From the IMG/VR virus record IMGVR_UViG_3300022188_000008, positions 1-64,000 of that record: a DNA stretch of 64,000 nt, one strand, 5' to 3'. The notes under the pieces were generated by a model. The model saw only the letters and a program-made list of their open reading frames with translations, made no database searches and was not told the DNA's origin. This DNA comes from a virus. Every line of letters begins with the position of its first letter. Position 1 is the stretch's first letter. Position numbers and translations under genes: made by a program. Shown here in pieces: positions 1 to 7,303 of the stretch.

Positions 1-79
1 CATAAATCTACTACAATAATTCAAATCACTGAGAAGTTTAGAGTGCTTTGTAGTACAATTAAGTGGAAGCCTGTACAAC

Positions 80-436
80 TCAACCATTTTCTCTTCCCTC
101 CAGAATTTGATTAAAGATTATATCAATTAGCTCATAATTTCCTTTTTCTATAGCTTCTACTATTTCCTCATTTAAATCATAGCCATGAGAATCGTAAACT
201 ATGAATATTAGCTTTGTCTGTGCATCGTGATCTAAATCTTCCCACCATTTATATTTAGCTCTTAGATGCCTCCATATTTTTGTAATTTCTCTACTCAGTA
301 ATTCTTCAGCTATATCTCTATCTATTCCTGTTTTTGTTAGATTTAATCCATATCCAATATGTACTTCATATAGTTCTGTTAAATATGGATTTTTATGAAA
401 ATTATAATGTTTCTTTATGATTTCCCTAACATTCAC
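80..436 (-). CDS. GH24 (T4-type) lysozyme-like protein, probably inactive
   Basis: A 118-residue protein starting at a GTG that overlaps the stop of the dCMP deaminase gene (TAGTG), with AAAGGAGG 8 nt upstream. Residues 17-30 (PY...IGYG) and the later W...LD..Q..LI stretch match the N-terminal part of phage GH24 muramidases. Aligned without gaps on P17, Y18 and I27-G30, the catalytic Glu falls on Tyr11, the Asp/Cys partner on Thr20 and the Thr of TIGYG on His26. The usual C-terminal half (total about 160 residues) is missing. It is therefore probably a non-catalytic relic or a repurposed fold. The lysozyme-fold assignment is by eye and moderately sure; the function is unknown. Confidence 0.6.
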   Translation of the reverse strand: MNVREIIKKHYNFHKNPYLTELYEVHIGYGLNLTKTGIDRDIAEELLSREITKIWRHLRAKYKWWEDLDHDAQTKLIFIVYDSHGYDLNEEIVEAIEKGNYELIDIIFNQILEGRENG

Positions 437-981
437 TAGTTCAGCCTCCTTTCAGATGTTATCCCTGAAATCATATCTAACATATATTTAAGTGATCTAT
501 CTGTTATTGTTACTTGGTTAATATGTATTCCTGATTTCTTTATTTGTTCTCTCCAAAATTTATCCCTCTTTTTATCTTTAGATGAGTAGTCCAATTCATA
601 ATAGATTTCTTTAATGCCTGCTGATGCTAGTAATTTGAAACACGAATAACAAGGAGAAACTGTGCAATAAATAGAAGCACCCTCTATACTTATTCCCATT
701 TTTGCAGCTTGGGCTACGGCATTAGCCTCTGCATGAACAGCTACGCAATAATCCATTTTGCTGTGTTCTTCAGCTTTCATATATCTTCTCATGCAGAAAG
801 GCTCTTTACCCATTAGTAGGCTTGTACAATGAGTTGCTTTAGGAATAGCTCCATTATAACCAGTAGCTAAGATTCTATTGTTTTTTACTATAACAGCCCC
901 AATTGGACGGGAATTGCATGTTGAACGAGTAGCAACTACTTTTGCTATTAGCATAAAATATTCATGCCAACTTGGTCTCAT
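436..981 (-). CDS. dCMP deaminase (ComEB/cytidine deaminase fold)
   Basis: A zinc-dependent deaminase that would convert dCMP to dUMP for thymidylate (or modified pyrimidine) synthesis. The zinc site is plain: HAEAN (His83, Glu85) and PCYSC (Cys111, Cys114), with the substrate-side SRPIGAVIV stretch near residues 24-32. At 181 residues it has normal family length. It starts at ATG with GGAGA upstream and overlaps the stop of the preceding membrane-protein gene by ATGA, so the two are translationally coupled. It pairs functionally with the thymidylate synthase-like gene at 23376-24188. Confidence 0.93.
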   Translation of the reverse strand: MRPSWHEYFMLIAKVVATRSTCNSRPIGAVIVKNNRILATGYNGAIPKATHCTSLLMGKEPFCMRRYMKAEEHSKMDYCVAVHAEANAVAQAAKMGISIEGASIYCTVSPCYSCFKLLASAGIKEIYYELDYSSKDKKRDKFWREQIKKSGIHINQVTITDRSLKYMLDMISGITSERRLN

Positions 982-1280
982 TGTAATCTCCTGAATTTTA
1001 CAACTTTAGATATCTTCTTTTCCTCTATTACGTGCCTTAAGTTTTTCATGTACAATTTGTCTAAGATGTACTCTATTATTATCCATACCACACACAGTGA
1101 GACGGTTAATATGAAAGATACCGTGAACAATTTTGAGAGGCTGACAGAAAGTATCTCACATACCACGGTAATAGCTTTAGTAATAAAGCAACATCCTGTA
1201 AATGTCATGAAGAAAACAACTATAATTGTGAAAAATGCCATAGTTATCCCTTGAAATCTTTCTATGGTTTTTAAAGACAT
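978..1280 (-). CDS. small two-helix membrane protein
   Basis: A 100-residue protein with two hydrophobic segments (about residues 10-38 and 50-72) followed by a basic C-terminal tail (KKISKVVKFRR). The start has AGGAGG upstream. The size and two-helix topology fit a holin, and a lysozyme-like gene lies two genes downstream, but there is no sequence motif to prove it. It could equally be an unrelated membrane protein. Confidence 0.75.
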   Translation of the reverse strand: MSLKTIERFQGITMAFFTIIVVFFMTFTGCCFITKAITVVCEILSVSLSKLFTVSFILTVSLCVVWIIIEYILDKLYMKNLRHVIEEKKISKVVKFRRLQ

Positions 1281-1306
1281 TTAACACACCTCCTACTTAT
1301 TACTAG

Positions 1307-1330
1307 AAAGGCGGGGTTAACCCCGCCTTT
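1307..1330 (-). terminator. strong intercistronic hairpin
   Basis: A perfect 10-bp GC-rich stem (AAAGGCGGGG / CCCCGCCTTT) with a TTAA loop directly after the stop of the Ro60-like gene. The stem ends in three T on either strand, so it could terminate or attenuate in both directions. Confidence 0.6.
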
Positions 1331-1332
1331 TG

Positions 1333-2787
1333 TTAAGGTCTGTTTATCTCATATTTTTTGATGGCTTCTAACATGATCGTATAAGGCGTGAATTCCGAGG
1401 CACTAAATATAGCCTTCAGAATGGAAGTGCTGAAACCAGATACTAATGCTGTATTTTCAACCCTAACTGTTTCAGGAGACCCTGCATAACCAGCAGTGTT
1501 CCAGTAGATTATCTTAGGTCTTTTATACCCAGCTTTATCCCATCTCTTCAATGCTTTGTTTACTTCTGTCTGTACTTCTTTAGGGTTGAAGCATTCCTCG
1601 TCCCAGAAACCCCCTTGTGACAAACCTTCATGAAATTGCATATCTGAAATAATCAATAAACAAGTAGGCATTTGCTCACTAGTGAGATTGAAGAATTTTG
1701 CTGTTTTGAGTATCAAGTCAAGAGCTTTATCAATCCTAGTTCCACCTACTGCACCATCAAATATCTCTCTATTTCTTACTGCTTCTGAAAATTTCATTCC
1801 ATTCCAATCCTTAAAACTACCTTCAGAACAGAATGCAATGAATTTCTTATGGAAAGGATTATCTTCAGGAATCTTGGCAGAACAATATAATGCCATTCCT
1901 ATAGATACATCTACAGCTCTAATAGAGCCAGACACTTGAACACTCATAGAGTATGAAGTATCAGAAATTACGATAATACGCTCTTTGTTACCCTCAAGAT
2001 AATTAGGAAGAGCATCAAATTGGGCATCTGCTATCTCCGTATCTCCACTTCTTACAGTTCTTACACAATCATGGGGGAAAAGCGCAGATGCTTTGATTTC
2101 TACCTTTCCTTTTCTCAAGTCCTCTTTGAATTTCCTGAAGCCTTCCTCATCGTGTTTAGCAAAAGCATTTGTATATCTTGCCATTGCTACAGAAGGCACT
2201 TTAGGATATTCAATCTCTCTCCAGAGGTTAGAACACATTTTATACTCTACAATGTGTTGCTTTCTAATTCTAGAAAGCAATCTTCTCAATCCAGCTTCGT
2301 TAGTATTCAATGCTTTTTGAAGGGGTTTATAATGTCTTTTAGCCCATTTAGCCGCAAGAATATCTTTTTTCTTTATAGCATCTACCCAGAATCTTGCAGC
2401 CTCTTCCTCCAAGTCAGTACCAAATAAAGCCTTCAAATCATCCCATCTTCCATATTCAGGGATTAAATGTAAATTGGCTTCCACCCACTTGTAGTTTGGA
2501 AAATCAAAAGGTAGGCTAGGGTCATAAGTGGCTAACCAATTAATACATTCTCTGAATCCAGATCTATTTCCAGCCCCTCCCCTACAATCTCTCAGCCAGA
2601 AGAGTAGTTTCATGGACAGTTCTTCATCTACTACCCACATTTTCTGAAAGAGAGAAAGAGCTGATTCCTCTGATCCATAAAAAGACTCTCTTTTCTTAAA
2701 AAGAGAACCTGCTTTGGAGAAGAATTCTAAATGATGATTTAAAGAGAAAGGATACTGAGTTCCACCTTCGTGGGTTTTGGAAAACAC
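1333..2787 (-). CDS. Ro60-like protein: DUF2828 helical repeats plus vWA domain
   Basis: A 484-residue protein starting at GTG with CAGGAGG upstream. Residues 1-240 match the DUF2828/TROVE-type helical region (GGTQYPFSLNHHLEFF, FWLRDCRGGAGNR, LIPEYGRWDDL). Residues 270-480 form a von Willebrand A domain with an intact MIDAS: D276-T-S-Y-S280, T350 and D382. Related Ro60/Rsr proteins bind misfolded RNAs and Y RNAs as a ring. The gene lies directly downstream, in the same direction, of a cluster of tRNA-like RNA elements, the arrangement known for bacterial Ro/Y RNA loci. RNA binding here is inferred from family and context. Confidence 0.82.
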   Translation of the reverse strand: MFSKTHEGGTQYPFSLNHHLEFFSKAGSLFKKRESFYGSEESALSLFQKMWVVDEELSMKLLFWLRDCRGGAGNRSGFRECINWLATYDPSLPFDFPNYKWVEANLHLIPEYGRWDDLKALFGTDLEEEAARFWVDAIKKKDILAAKWAKRHYKPLQKALNTNEAGLRRLLSRIRKQHIVEYKMCSNLWREIEYPKVPSVAMARYTNAFAKHDEEGFRKFKEDLRKGKVEIKASALFPHDCVRTVRSGDTEIADAQFDALPNYLEGNKERIIVISDTSYSMSVQVSGSIRAVDVSIGMALYCSAKIPEDNPFHKKFIAFCSEGSFKDWNGMKFSEAVRNREIFDGAVGGTRIDKALDLILKTAKFFNLTSEQMPTCLLIISDMQFHEGLSQGGFWDEECFNPKEVQTEVNKALKRWDKAGYKRPKIIYWNTAGYAGSPETVRVENTALVSGFSTSILKAIFSASEFTPYTIMLEAIKKYEINRP

Positions 2788-2824
2788 GGCGAGACCTCCT
2801 GTTTGTTAAAAAAGGTTGATAAAC

Positions 2825-2891
2825 AGGCTGGGTTGTAAGTCAGATCCAAAGTCTGATGCTATATAAGCGAGAAATTTGCTGTACCCAGCCT
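2825..2891 (-). ncRNA. tRNA-like element A (TTG anticodon-like loop, no T-arm)
   Basis: A 67-nt element bounded by a perfect 9-bp stem (AGGCTGGGT/ACCCAGCCT). After the 5' strand comes the motif CAGCAAA shared with elements B, D and E. It carries a textbook anticodon arm: TCAGA, loop CTTTGGA, TCTGA. Only 7 nt separate this arm from the acceptor-like 3' strand, so no T-arm can form. The element is followed by TGTT, as in B and E. It may be a degenerate tRNA or a tRNA-mimicking small RNA. Confidence 0.5.
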
Positions 2892-2906
2892 TGGCCTTCA
2901 TTTTCA

Positions 2907-2977
2907 TACAAAAACAGGGAGGCATTTTCTGGTTAGCTTATGAGGCTAAGTTGCATATGTTTTGCTGTAGCCTCCCT
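2907..2977 (-). ncRNA. tRNA-like element B (CAT anticodon-like loop, no T-arm)
   Basis: An 8-bp closing stem (AGGGAGGC/GCCTCCCT) with the same CAGCAAA motif after its 5' strand. The anticodon arm is perfect: TTAGC, loop CTCATAA, GCTAA, with T33 and A37 and the Met-type anticodon CAT. A 3-bp GCA/TGC D-arm-like hairpin is possible. About nine nucleotides replace the variable loop and T-arm. No CCA is encoded; the flank is TGTT. Confidence 0.5.
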
Positions 2978-2987
2978 TATTGTTAAG

Positions 2988-3053
2988 AGCGGGAAGATGG
3001 AATCGAACCATCCTGTTTTTCGGGTAGAAAAACATCTGCCACCCAGTTCCCGC
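2988..3053 (-). tRNA. tRNA-Gly-like gene with shortened D-arm
   Basis: A 66-nt gene with acceptor GCGGGAA/TTCCCGC (the same acceptor strands as I recall for Escherichia coli tRNA-Gly) and U73. It has a canonical T-arm (GATGG, loop TTCGATT, CCATC) and an anticodon arm TTTTT-CTACCCG-AAAAA. The anticodon read from the loop is ACC, unusual for glycine. The D-arm is only 14 nt (CTGGGTGGCAGATG), as if the 5' strand of the D-stem were deleted. No CCA is encoded. It is the most tRNA-like member of the cluster. Confidence 0.6.
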
Positions 3054-3059
3054 TAATAC

Positions 3060-3130
3060 AGACTGGCAAATAAATACAGAAGTCGGACCTGCTAAAATCC
3101 AATTATATATGTTTTTGCTGAAGCCAGTCT
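3060..3130 (-). ncRNA. tRNA-like element D
   Basis: A 71-nt element with an 8-bp closing stem (AGACTGGC/GCCAGTCT) and the shared CAGCAAA motif. An internal stem TTGGA/TCCGA carries the loop TTTTAGCAGG, which can be read as a TAG or AGC anticodon depending on how the G-U pairs close. The 3' linker of about 17 nt forms no T-stem that I can see. Confidence 0.42.
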
Positions 3131-3155
3131 TCTTTGTTAATAACTTTTAAATAAC

Positions 3156-3205
3156 AGGTTGGTATCAGAACCCTCGCATGGTATTTTGTTTGCTGCAACC
3201 AACCT
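3156..3205 (-). ncRNA. tRNA-like element E (minimal, 50 nt)
   Basis: The shortest member: an 8-bp closing stem (AGGTTGGT/ACCAACCT), the CAGCAAA motif, and a weak 3-bp arm ACC-ATGCGAG-GGT whose loop would present GCG with T33 and A37. There is no D- or T-arm. The 3' flank TGTT matches elements A and B. Too short to be a conventional tRNA. Confidence 0.42.
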
Positions 3206-3213
3206 TGATATTT

Positions 3214-3307
3214 GAGTAGGCAAGCGGCTCTGCCAGGAGGTTTAGGATTGGTTAAATAAATATAATAAATAAATTTTCTACCAAGGCAGTTAAGAACTTA
3301 CCTACTC
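3214..3307 (-). ncRNA. structured element F at head of the tRNA-like cluster
   Basis: A 94-nt element closed by GAGTAGG/CCTACTC, with internal pairings CTGCC/GGCAG and TTGGT/ACCAA around an AT-rich hairpin. It lacks the CAGCAAA motif of A, B, D and E, so it may be a separate RNA or the leader of the cluster transcript. Confidence 0.35.
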
Positions 3308-3328
3308 ATTAACTTGAACTATAATATA

Positions 3329-3643
3329 CTATGAATTTAAACTCATGTCAACATAAAAATCAAAATAACCTGCTTTTTCCACACTAAACTTGATTTTATT
3401 GGTTGTTTCTGTAACTTTTAAACCATATACAGGTACTTGATCTCCTTCTTCGATAGGCTTAAATCTTGGTGAGTAACCTAGGTATATAATGCTATTTTTC
3501 ATGAAATCATGCCTAACGAGAATTGGTATGAACTGCAACCAAATAAATGCCCTTACTAAAGTTTTAAGGGTTTTTTCTGTTTTAAATATTTCTGAAGAAA
3601 AAACCAAGATTCCTCTTCTTCTGCAAAATTCTTCAGGATTCAT
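3329..3643 (-). CDS. hypothetical protein
   Basis: The reading frame is open to 3754, but the start is placed at the internal ATG at 3643, which has AAAAGG upstream and lies just after the stop of the preceding gene. This gives a 104-residue protein beginning MNPEEFCRRRG. It has no recognised domain; the C-terminal half (GDQVPVYGLKVTETTNKIKF) looks like a beta-rich small domain. It is the first gene upstream of the tRNA-like cluster. Confidence 0.65.
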   Translation of the reverse strand: MNPEEFCRRRGILVFSSEIFKTEKTLKTLVRAFIWLQFIPILVRHDFMKNSIIYLGYSPRFKPIEEGDQVPVYGLKVTETTNKIKFSVEKAGYFDFYVDMSLNS

Positions 3644-3654
3644 ATTATTACCTT

Positions 3655-4044
3655 TTATGCAGGAGGTATTCTTTCTTTTGGGATATAATTGAAAAATCTT
3701 GATTTGAAAAAAGAATTCACTTTTAATACATTTCTTGCTTGTTCTAATGTCCAAGTCTTAGGGAATGCATCATAGCTTTTTCTTATCTTATCGCTATGAT
3801 GCTTAGTTATATAAGCTCTAATAGTCCTCCCTACAGCTTTATTGATACCTATTCTTTTATCAAAAACATCCAAAGTACTACATATAGCCAAACCTATTGC
3901 TACACATCCATCTTTATATATCTCACATTGGGTTATATTACCAATAATTCTAATGTTTATATGATCTGGGTTGATTTCCTCTAGCTTCTTCTTTAGCTTC
4001 TTATTTATGTATTTGAAATTTTTATCCCTGATTTTAACAAACAT
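3655..4044 (-). CDS. hypothetical protein, paralog of the next gene
   Basis: A 129-residue protein clearly duplicated with its neighbour at 4048-4434. Shared features are an N-terminal basic KKL.EEI..D.I..R stretch, the core C-[ST]-x-LDVFD, the NKA.GR..[RK]AY helix, and a W-T-x-[RE]-Q-[AV] segment near residue 98. Only 3 nt separate the two genes. The ribosome-binding site is weaker than usual, suggesting coupling. Function unknown. Confidence 0.75.
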   Translation of the reverse strand: MFVKIRDKNFKYINKKLKKKLEEINPDHINIRIIGNITQCEIYKDGCVAIGLAICSTLDVFDKRIGINKAVGRTIRAYITKHHSDKIRKSYDAFPKTWTLEQARNVLKVNSFFKSRFFNYIPKERIPPA

Positions 4045-4047
4045 GAT

Positions 4048-4434
4048 TTAATATCCCATGTACACTTCTTCTTTATCTAATATCAAAGATTTATGACTGA
4101 AAGGATGGTTGATGACATTTATAACCTGTCTAACAGTCCATCCACTGGGGAAATCATAGAAATCCCTTCTAACCTTTTCAGAACATTCGCCCTTTTTATA
4201 TGCTTTTACTGCTCTTCCAGCAGCTTTGTTTTTACCCTCATATTCATCAAAAACATCTAATACGCTGCAAATTGCAGTTCCAACATAAGATTTATTATCT
4301 TTGTAAATAACAAATACTACATATCTTCCATCATAATTTATTCTACAGCGAATTTCATCAGGCTGGATCTTTTTGATTTCTTCTCTCAGATTCTTTCCTA
4401 ATCCTCGGAAACATGCTTTTCCTTTCAATAACAT
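4048..4434 (-). CDS. hypothetical protein, paralog of the downstream gene
   Basis: A 128-residue tandem paralog of the 3655-4044 product, sharing the AICS.LDVFD and NKAAGRAVKAY cores and the FP.GWT segment. Its start is set by AAGGAGG seven nucleotides upstream, which lies inside the end of the preceding small membrane-protein gene. Function unknown. Confidence 0.8.
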   Translation of the reverse strand: MLLKGKACFRGLGKNLREEIKKIQPDEIRCRINYDGRYVVFVIYKDNKSYVGTAICSVLDVFDEYEGKNKAAGRAVKAYKKGECSEKVRRDFYDFPSGWTVRQVINVINHPFSHKSLILDKEEVYMGY

Positions 4435-4597
4435 TTTTATCCTCCTTGGTTTTCAATAATTGAATATATGTTGCCCAATCTATTTGTGGTTCAGTATTTA
4501 AGTTTATTAGTGGGAATTTCTCTTTTTTGTGAAAAAAAGAAAGGCATAAGAACAAAATAATCAAAATAATAGCAGGCAAAAACTGTTGAAAAATCAT
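4358..4597 (-). CDS. small single-span membrane protein
   Basis: A 79-residue protein with one N-terminal hydrophobic helix (residues 3-22, ILIILFLCLSFF) followed by a polar, basic tail. A strong AAAGGAGG and a consensus promoter (4636-4664) precede it. The last 77 nt overlap the next gene in another frame. Unknown role. Confidence 0.7.
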   Translation of the reverse strand: MIFQQFLPAIILIILFLCLSFFHKKEKFPLINLNTEPQIDWATYIQLLKTKEDKNVIERKSMFPRIRKESERRNQKDPA

Positions 4598-4635
4598 TAT
4601 AACCTCCTTTGTTTTAAATCTCTATCTTGATTTTG

Positions 4636-4664
4636 ATAATACTACAAATTTGATATTTTGTCAA
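4636..4664 (-). promoter_or_regulatory. sigma-70/sigma-A promoter
   Basis: TTGACA, a 17-bp spacer ending in TAG, and TATTAT, reading toward the membrane-protein gene at 4597. It belongs to a set of near-identical minus-strand promoters in this window. Confidence 0.8.
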
Positions 4665-4671
4665 CATGTTT

Positions 4672-6579
4672 TTAACTGAGGTAACTCCAACCATTCTCTT
4701 TTTTAACAATAAGTTTATTTTCAAATAATAAATCTTGCGAATGAGAGATTAATTCTATGGAATAATCGTTATTTTTAACTATTTCATTTAGCATATTCCT
4801 GATCTTTTCAGAACCTGCTGAATCAAGGGAAATATCTAATATCTCATCCATCCATAAGATATTATATGATACATCTAATAACTCTTCTACTATATGTTTT
4901 ATTGCGAGGATCTCTGCAAGTATTAGTCTTTGCTGCTCCCCTCCCGATAATTCTTCAAATTTTTTAGCTATACCATCATGTCTCATAACATAAATGGGTA
5001 TTTTTGTTATTTCTCCATCTTGGTTCTTTTCAGGTTGCATAACTACATTGAATGCCTGAAACTCCATTTCATTCAAAAATTTATTAATATGATATTCAAA
5101 TGTATCCATAAATGTTGTAATCAATTCATTAGGCAGTGCTATTCTAAACATTTGTTTGAGGATAGATAAATATTCCAACTTATCCTGTATTTTTTCTATG
5201 CTATTTTGCATTTCTTTTTCTTTATCTTCAGTAATCTTAATTTTGTTATTAAGCTCTTTTATTTCATGAAATAGCTTTTTGATCTCTGTTTTCTTCTCTT
5301 CTAATAGTTCTTTTCTGTCTTTAATCAAATCTAATTCTGTTTTTATTTTGACTTTTAAATAATTATAATCATCAAATTTAACTTTAAGATTAACAATCTC
5401 TGTCTCAGCAGCTTTTAGTTCATTTTCTTTTTGTTGAATAGCATCTTTATCTGAACTTATTATTTTGCATAATTTTTCATATTTTTCATTCATTTCAGCA
5501 GCATTAAGGATGATTTCAGACATTTTATTCTTGAGGTCTTTTAGCATTGTTTTCAGTTTATCTATGTGTTTTATTAATTTTTTAGATTTATGCTCTTTTA
5601 GATTAGTGAAGCATACAGGACATACTCCTTTAGAATATCTGCTGAGGTCTTTTGTTATATTATCTATTTCTTCACGAATATGTTCTAATTTATCTTCCTG
5701 CCTGTTTATCTCAAATTCCAATTTCATTTTATCATGTGTTTGTTCTTTAATATTTTTTTCTAGTTCTGCCATCTCTGCATATAATGCTTTAATTTTATCG
5801 TTATTTATGGCTTGTTTTAGTTTCTTCATTTCTATCTTAACAGCTTCTAATTTGTTATGAAGTTTCTTCTCTTCAGAAGCTAGCTTATCGAAATCAGCTT
5901 TCAATTCATTCTTAAGGATACTTAGCCTATCCTTCTTTCCATTAAGCGATTCTTGAAGCATAAATAGCGTATTAGCTACCACTTTCTTGTCTGTTTTTAA
6001 GGCTTCTGCCTGCTCTTCAAGGTCTTTTATCTCTTCTTTTACCTTGTCATAGCAAAATACCCTGAAGAACTTTATATCCTTGATAAACTCCTCGAAGAAC
6101 ATCTTTCGTTTAGATTCAGTCATTCTGAAGAGAGAAGCTCTTTCTAATTGAAAGATATTACAAAAGTGAAATAGCTTGAAATTTAAACCTAGTAAACTAT
6201 TAAGAAAATCTTGATTGACTTTATGAAAGCTAATATCTACTCCATTTTCAAATATCCTTAATTTGTTATGATATTCATCATGATTTCTATATCTAATGAT
6301 TTTATATGTTTTATTATCTCGTTGAAATTCTACTGATACTTCACAATTTTTCTTTAACTTATCATTCAGAACAGCATCCGCTTGTAGCTTCGGAAAGGTT
6401 TCTCCGTACAGACACCAACAAAAAGCAAGAAGGAGGTTGCTTTTACCACTTCCATTAGAACCCCCCTCATCTAAATTCATTCCAACTATTTGTTTGACAG
6501 TATTATGATTTAGATTAACATCTATGTTTTGCAAGCTCCTGAAATTCTTCGCTGTCAGCTTTGTGAAATTTATTCGCAT
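4672..6579 (-). CDS. SbcC/Rad50-type recombination nuclease ATPase subunit (T4 gp46-like)
   Basis: An SMC-type ATPase that with the SbcD-like partner (7278-8315) processes DNA ends for recombination-dependent replication. Walker A is at residues 39-47 (GGSNGSGKS). Two long coiled coils flank a zinc hook CPVC at residues 320-323. The signature LSGGEQQR and Walker B ILWMDEI are near the C-terminus. The start is ATG at 6579, which has TTGGAGG upstream (635 residues); an earlier in-frame ATG at 6618 lacks a ribosome site. It overlaps the preceding gene by about 65 nt. Confidence 0.92.
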   Translation of the reverse strand: MRINFTKLTAKNFRSLQNIDVNLNHNTVKQIVGMNLDEGGSNGSGKSNLLLAFCWCLYGETFPKLQADAVLNDKLKKNCEVSVEFQRDNKTYKIIRYRNHDEYHNKLRIFENGVDISFHKVNQDFLNSLLGLNFKLFHFCNIFQLERASLFRMTESKRKMFFEEFIKDIKFFRVFCYDKVKEEIKDLEEQAEALKTDKKVVANTLFMLQESLNGKKDRLSILKNELKADFDKLASEEKKLHNKLEAVKIEMKKLKQAINNDKIKALYAEMAELEKNIKEQTHDKMKLEFEINRQEDKLEHIREEIDNITKDLSRYSKGVCPVCFTNLKEHKSKKLIKHIDKLKTMLKDLKNKMSEIILNAAEMNEKYEKLCKIISSDKDAIQQKENELKAAETEIVNLKVKFDDYNYLKVKIKTELDLIKDRKELLEEKKTEIKKLFHEIKELNNKIKITEDKEKEMQNSIEKIQDKLEYLSILKQMFRIALPNELITTFMDTFEYHINKFLNEMEFQAFNVVMQPEKNQDGEITKIPIYVMRHDGIAKKFEELSGGEQQRLILAEILAIKHIVEELLDVSYNILWMDEILDISLDSAGSEKIRNMLNEIVKNNDYSIELISHSQDLLFENKLIVKKENGWSYLS

Positions 6580-7303
6580 TTTTCCTCCAAGATTTAGTTT
6601 GATGAGGTCTGAATTCATCTAATAATGCCACTACAAATGGCAAATCAACTTTATATCTTATTAATTCAAATGGGTGTTCCCTAATAAATTTAGCAATTGC
6701 TATGGGTTTTATAATGTATCTTTGTTTACGTTTATAGCTGTAAAGTAATAATCCATCTTCTAACCATTTTTTTATTCTTTTCCTAGGTGGAAACCCTAAT
6801 ATTTCACGGGTTTCTTCTAAGGAATAATAATCTAATTTATAGCTATAACCATGCTTATTACAATAGTATTGTATTGTTCTCCAAGTTCTATCATAACCTT
6901 TATTTCTAAGCATTTTAGCTATAGTTTTTGCCGATTTAGAACCTGCATATCTCTCAATGATCTCTATCTCTTCAGGGCTTAGTTTCTTATTAGTACGGGT
7001 TGTTCTTTTGGTTACTCCTAATTTAGAAGCCCGCCGAGAAAGAGCAGACCGTCTAAAACCACGTAATAGTGGCTGTTTTTGCAGGTAATCTAGGGCTTGT
7101 GTAGGGTATTTGAAGTTGCAATATGCAAATCTTATGAGGTTATCTTGTTCTTCAGTCCAATTTATTTTAGGAGGGGCTGGCTTGTTTTTTCGATATTCGC
7201 TGGCACATTTTTTACTACAGAATATAGGGTATGCATCTCTTGCTGTTATAGGTACTTCTTTTTTTTCTCCACACTGCTTACAGACTATCCACATCCGACC
7301 CAT
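6515..7303 (-). CDS. zinc-finger/HTH DNA-binding protein
   Basis: A 262-residue protein. The N-terminus has a CxxC...CxxxC pair (CKQCGEK near residues 8-14, FCSKKCASEY near 28-37) typical of a treble-clef or zinc ribbon. A Myb/SANT-like basic segment follows (WTEEQDNLIRFAY), then two helix-turn-helix-like stretches around residues 105-185. It sits between the gp46- and gp47-like genes and overlaps both. A sequence-specific DNA-binding role is inferred; the target is unknown. Confidence 0.75.
   Translation of the reverse strand: MGRMWIVCKQCGEKKEVPITARDAYPIFCSKKCASEYRKNKPAPPKINWTEEQDNLIRFAYCNFKYPTQALDYLQKQPLLRGFRRSALSRRASKLGVTKRTTRTNKKLSPEEIEIIERYAGSKSAKTIAKMLRNKGYDRTWRTIQYYCNKHGYSYKLDYYSLEETREILGFPPRKRIKKWLEDGLLLYSYKRKQRYIIKPIAIAKFIREHPFELIRYKVDLPFVVALLDEFRPHQTKSWRKNANKFHKADSEEFQELAKHRC

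Noticed and set aside
1-79. A minus-strand gene starting at position 3
   Set aside because: An ATG is present, but nothing resembling a ribosome site precedes it and only three bases are visible.
2846-2880. Hammerhead-like core (CTGATG...GAAA) on the plus strand of element A
   Set aside because: The conserved A of CUGANGA is missing and extra bases precede GAAA; no cleavage-site stem fits. The other elements lack it.
3644-3754. N-terminal extension of the 3329 gene
   Set aside because: It overlaps the previous gene out of frame and has no ribosome site; the internal ATG does.
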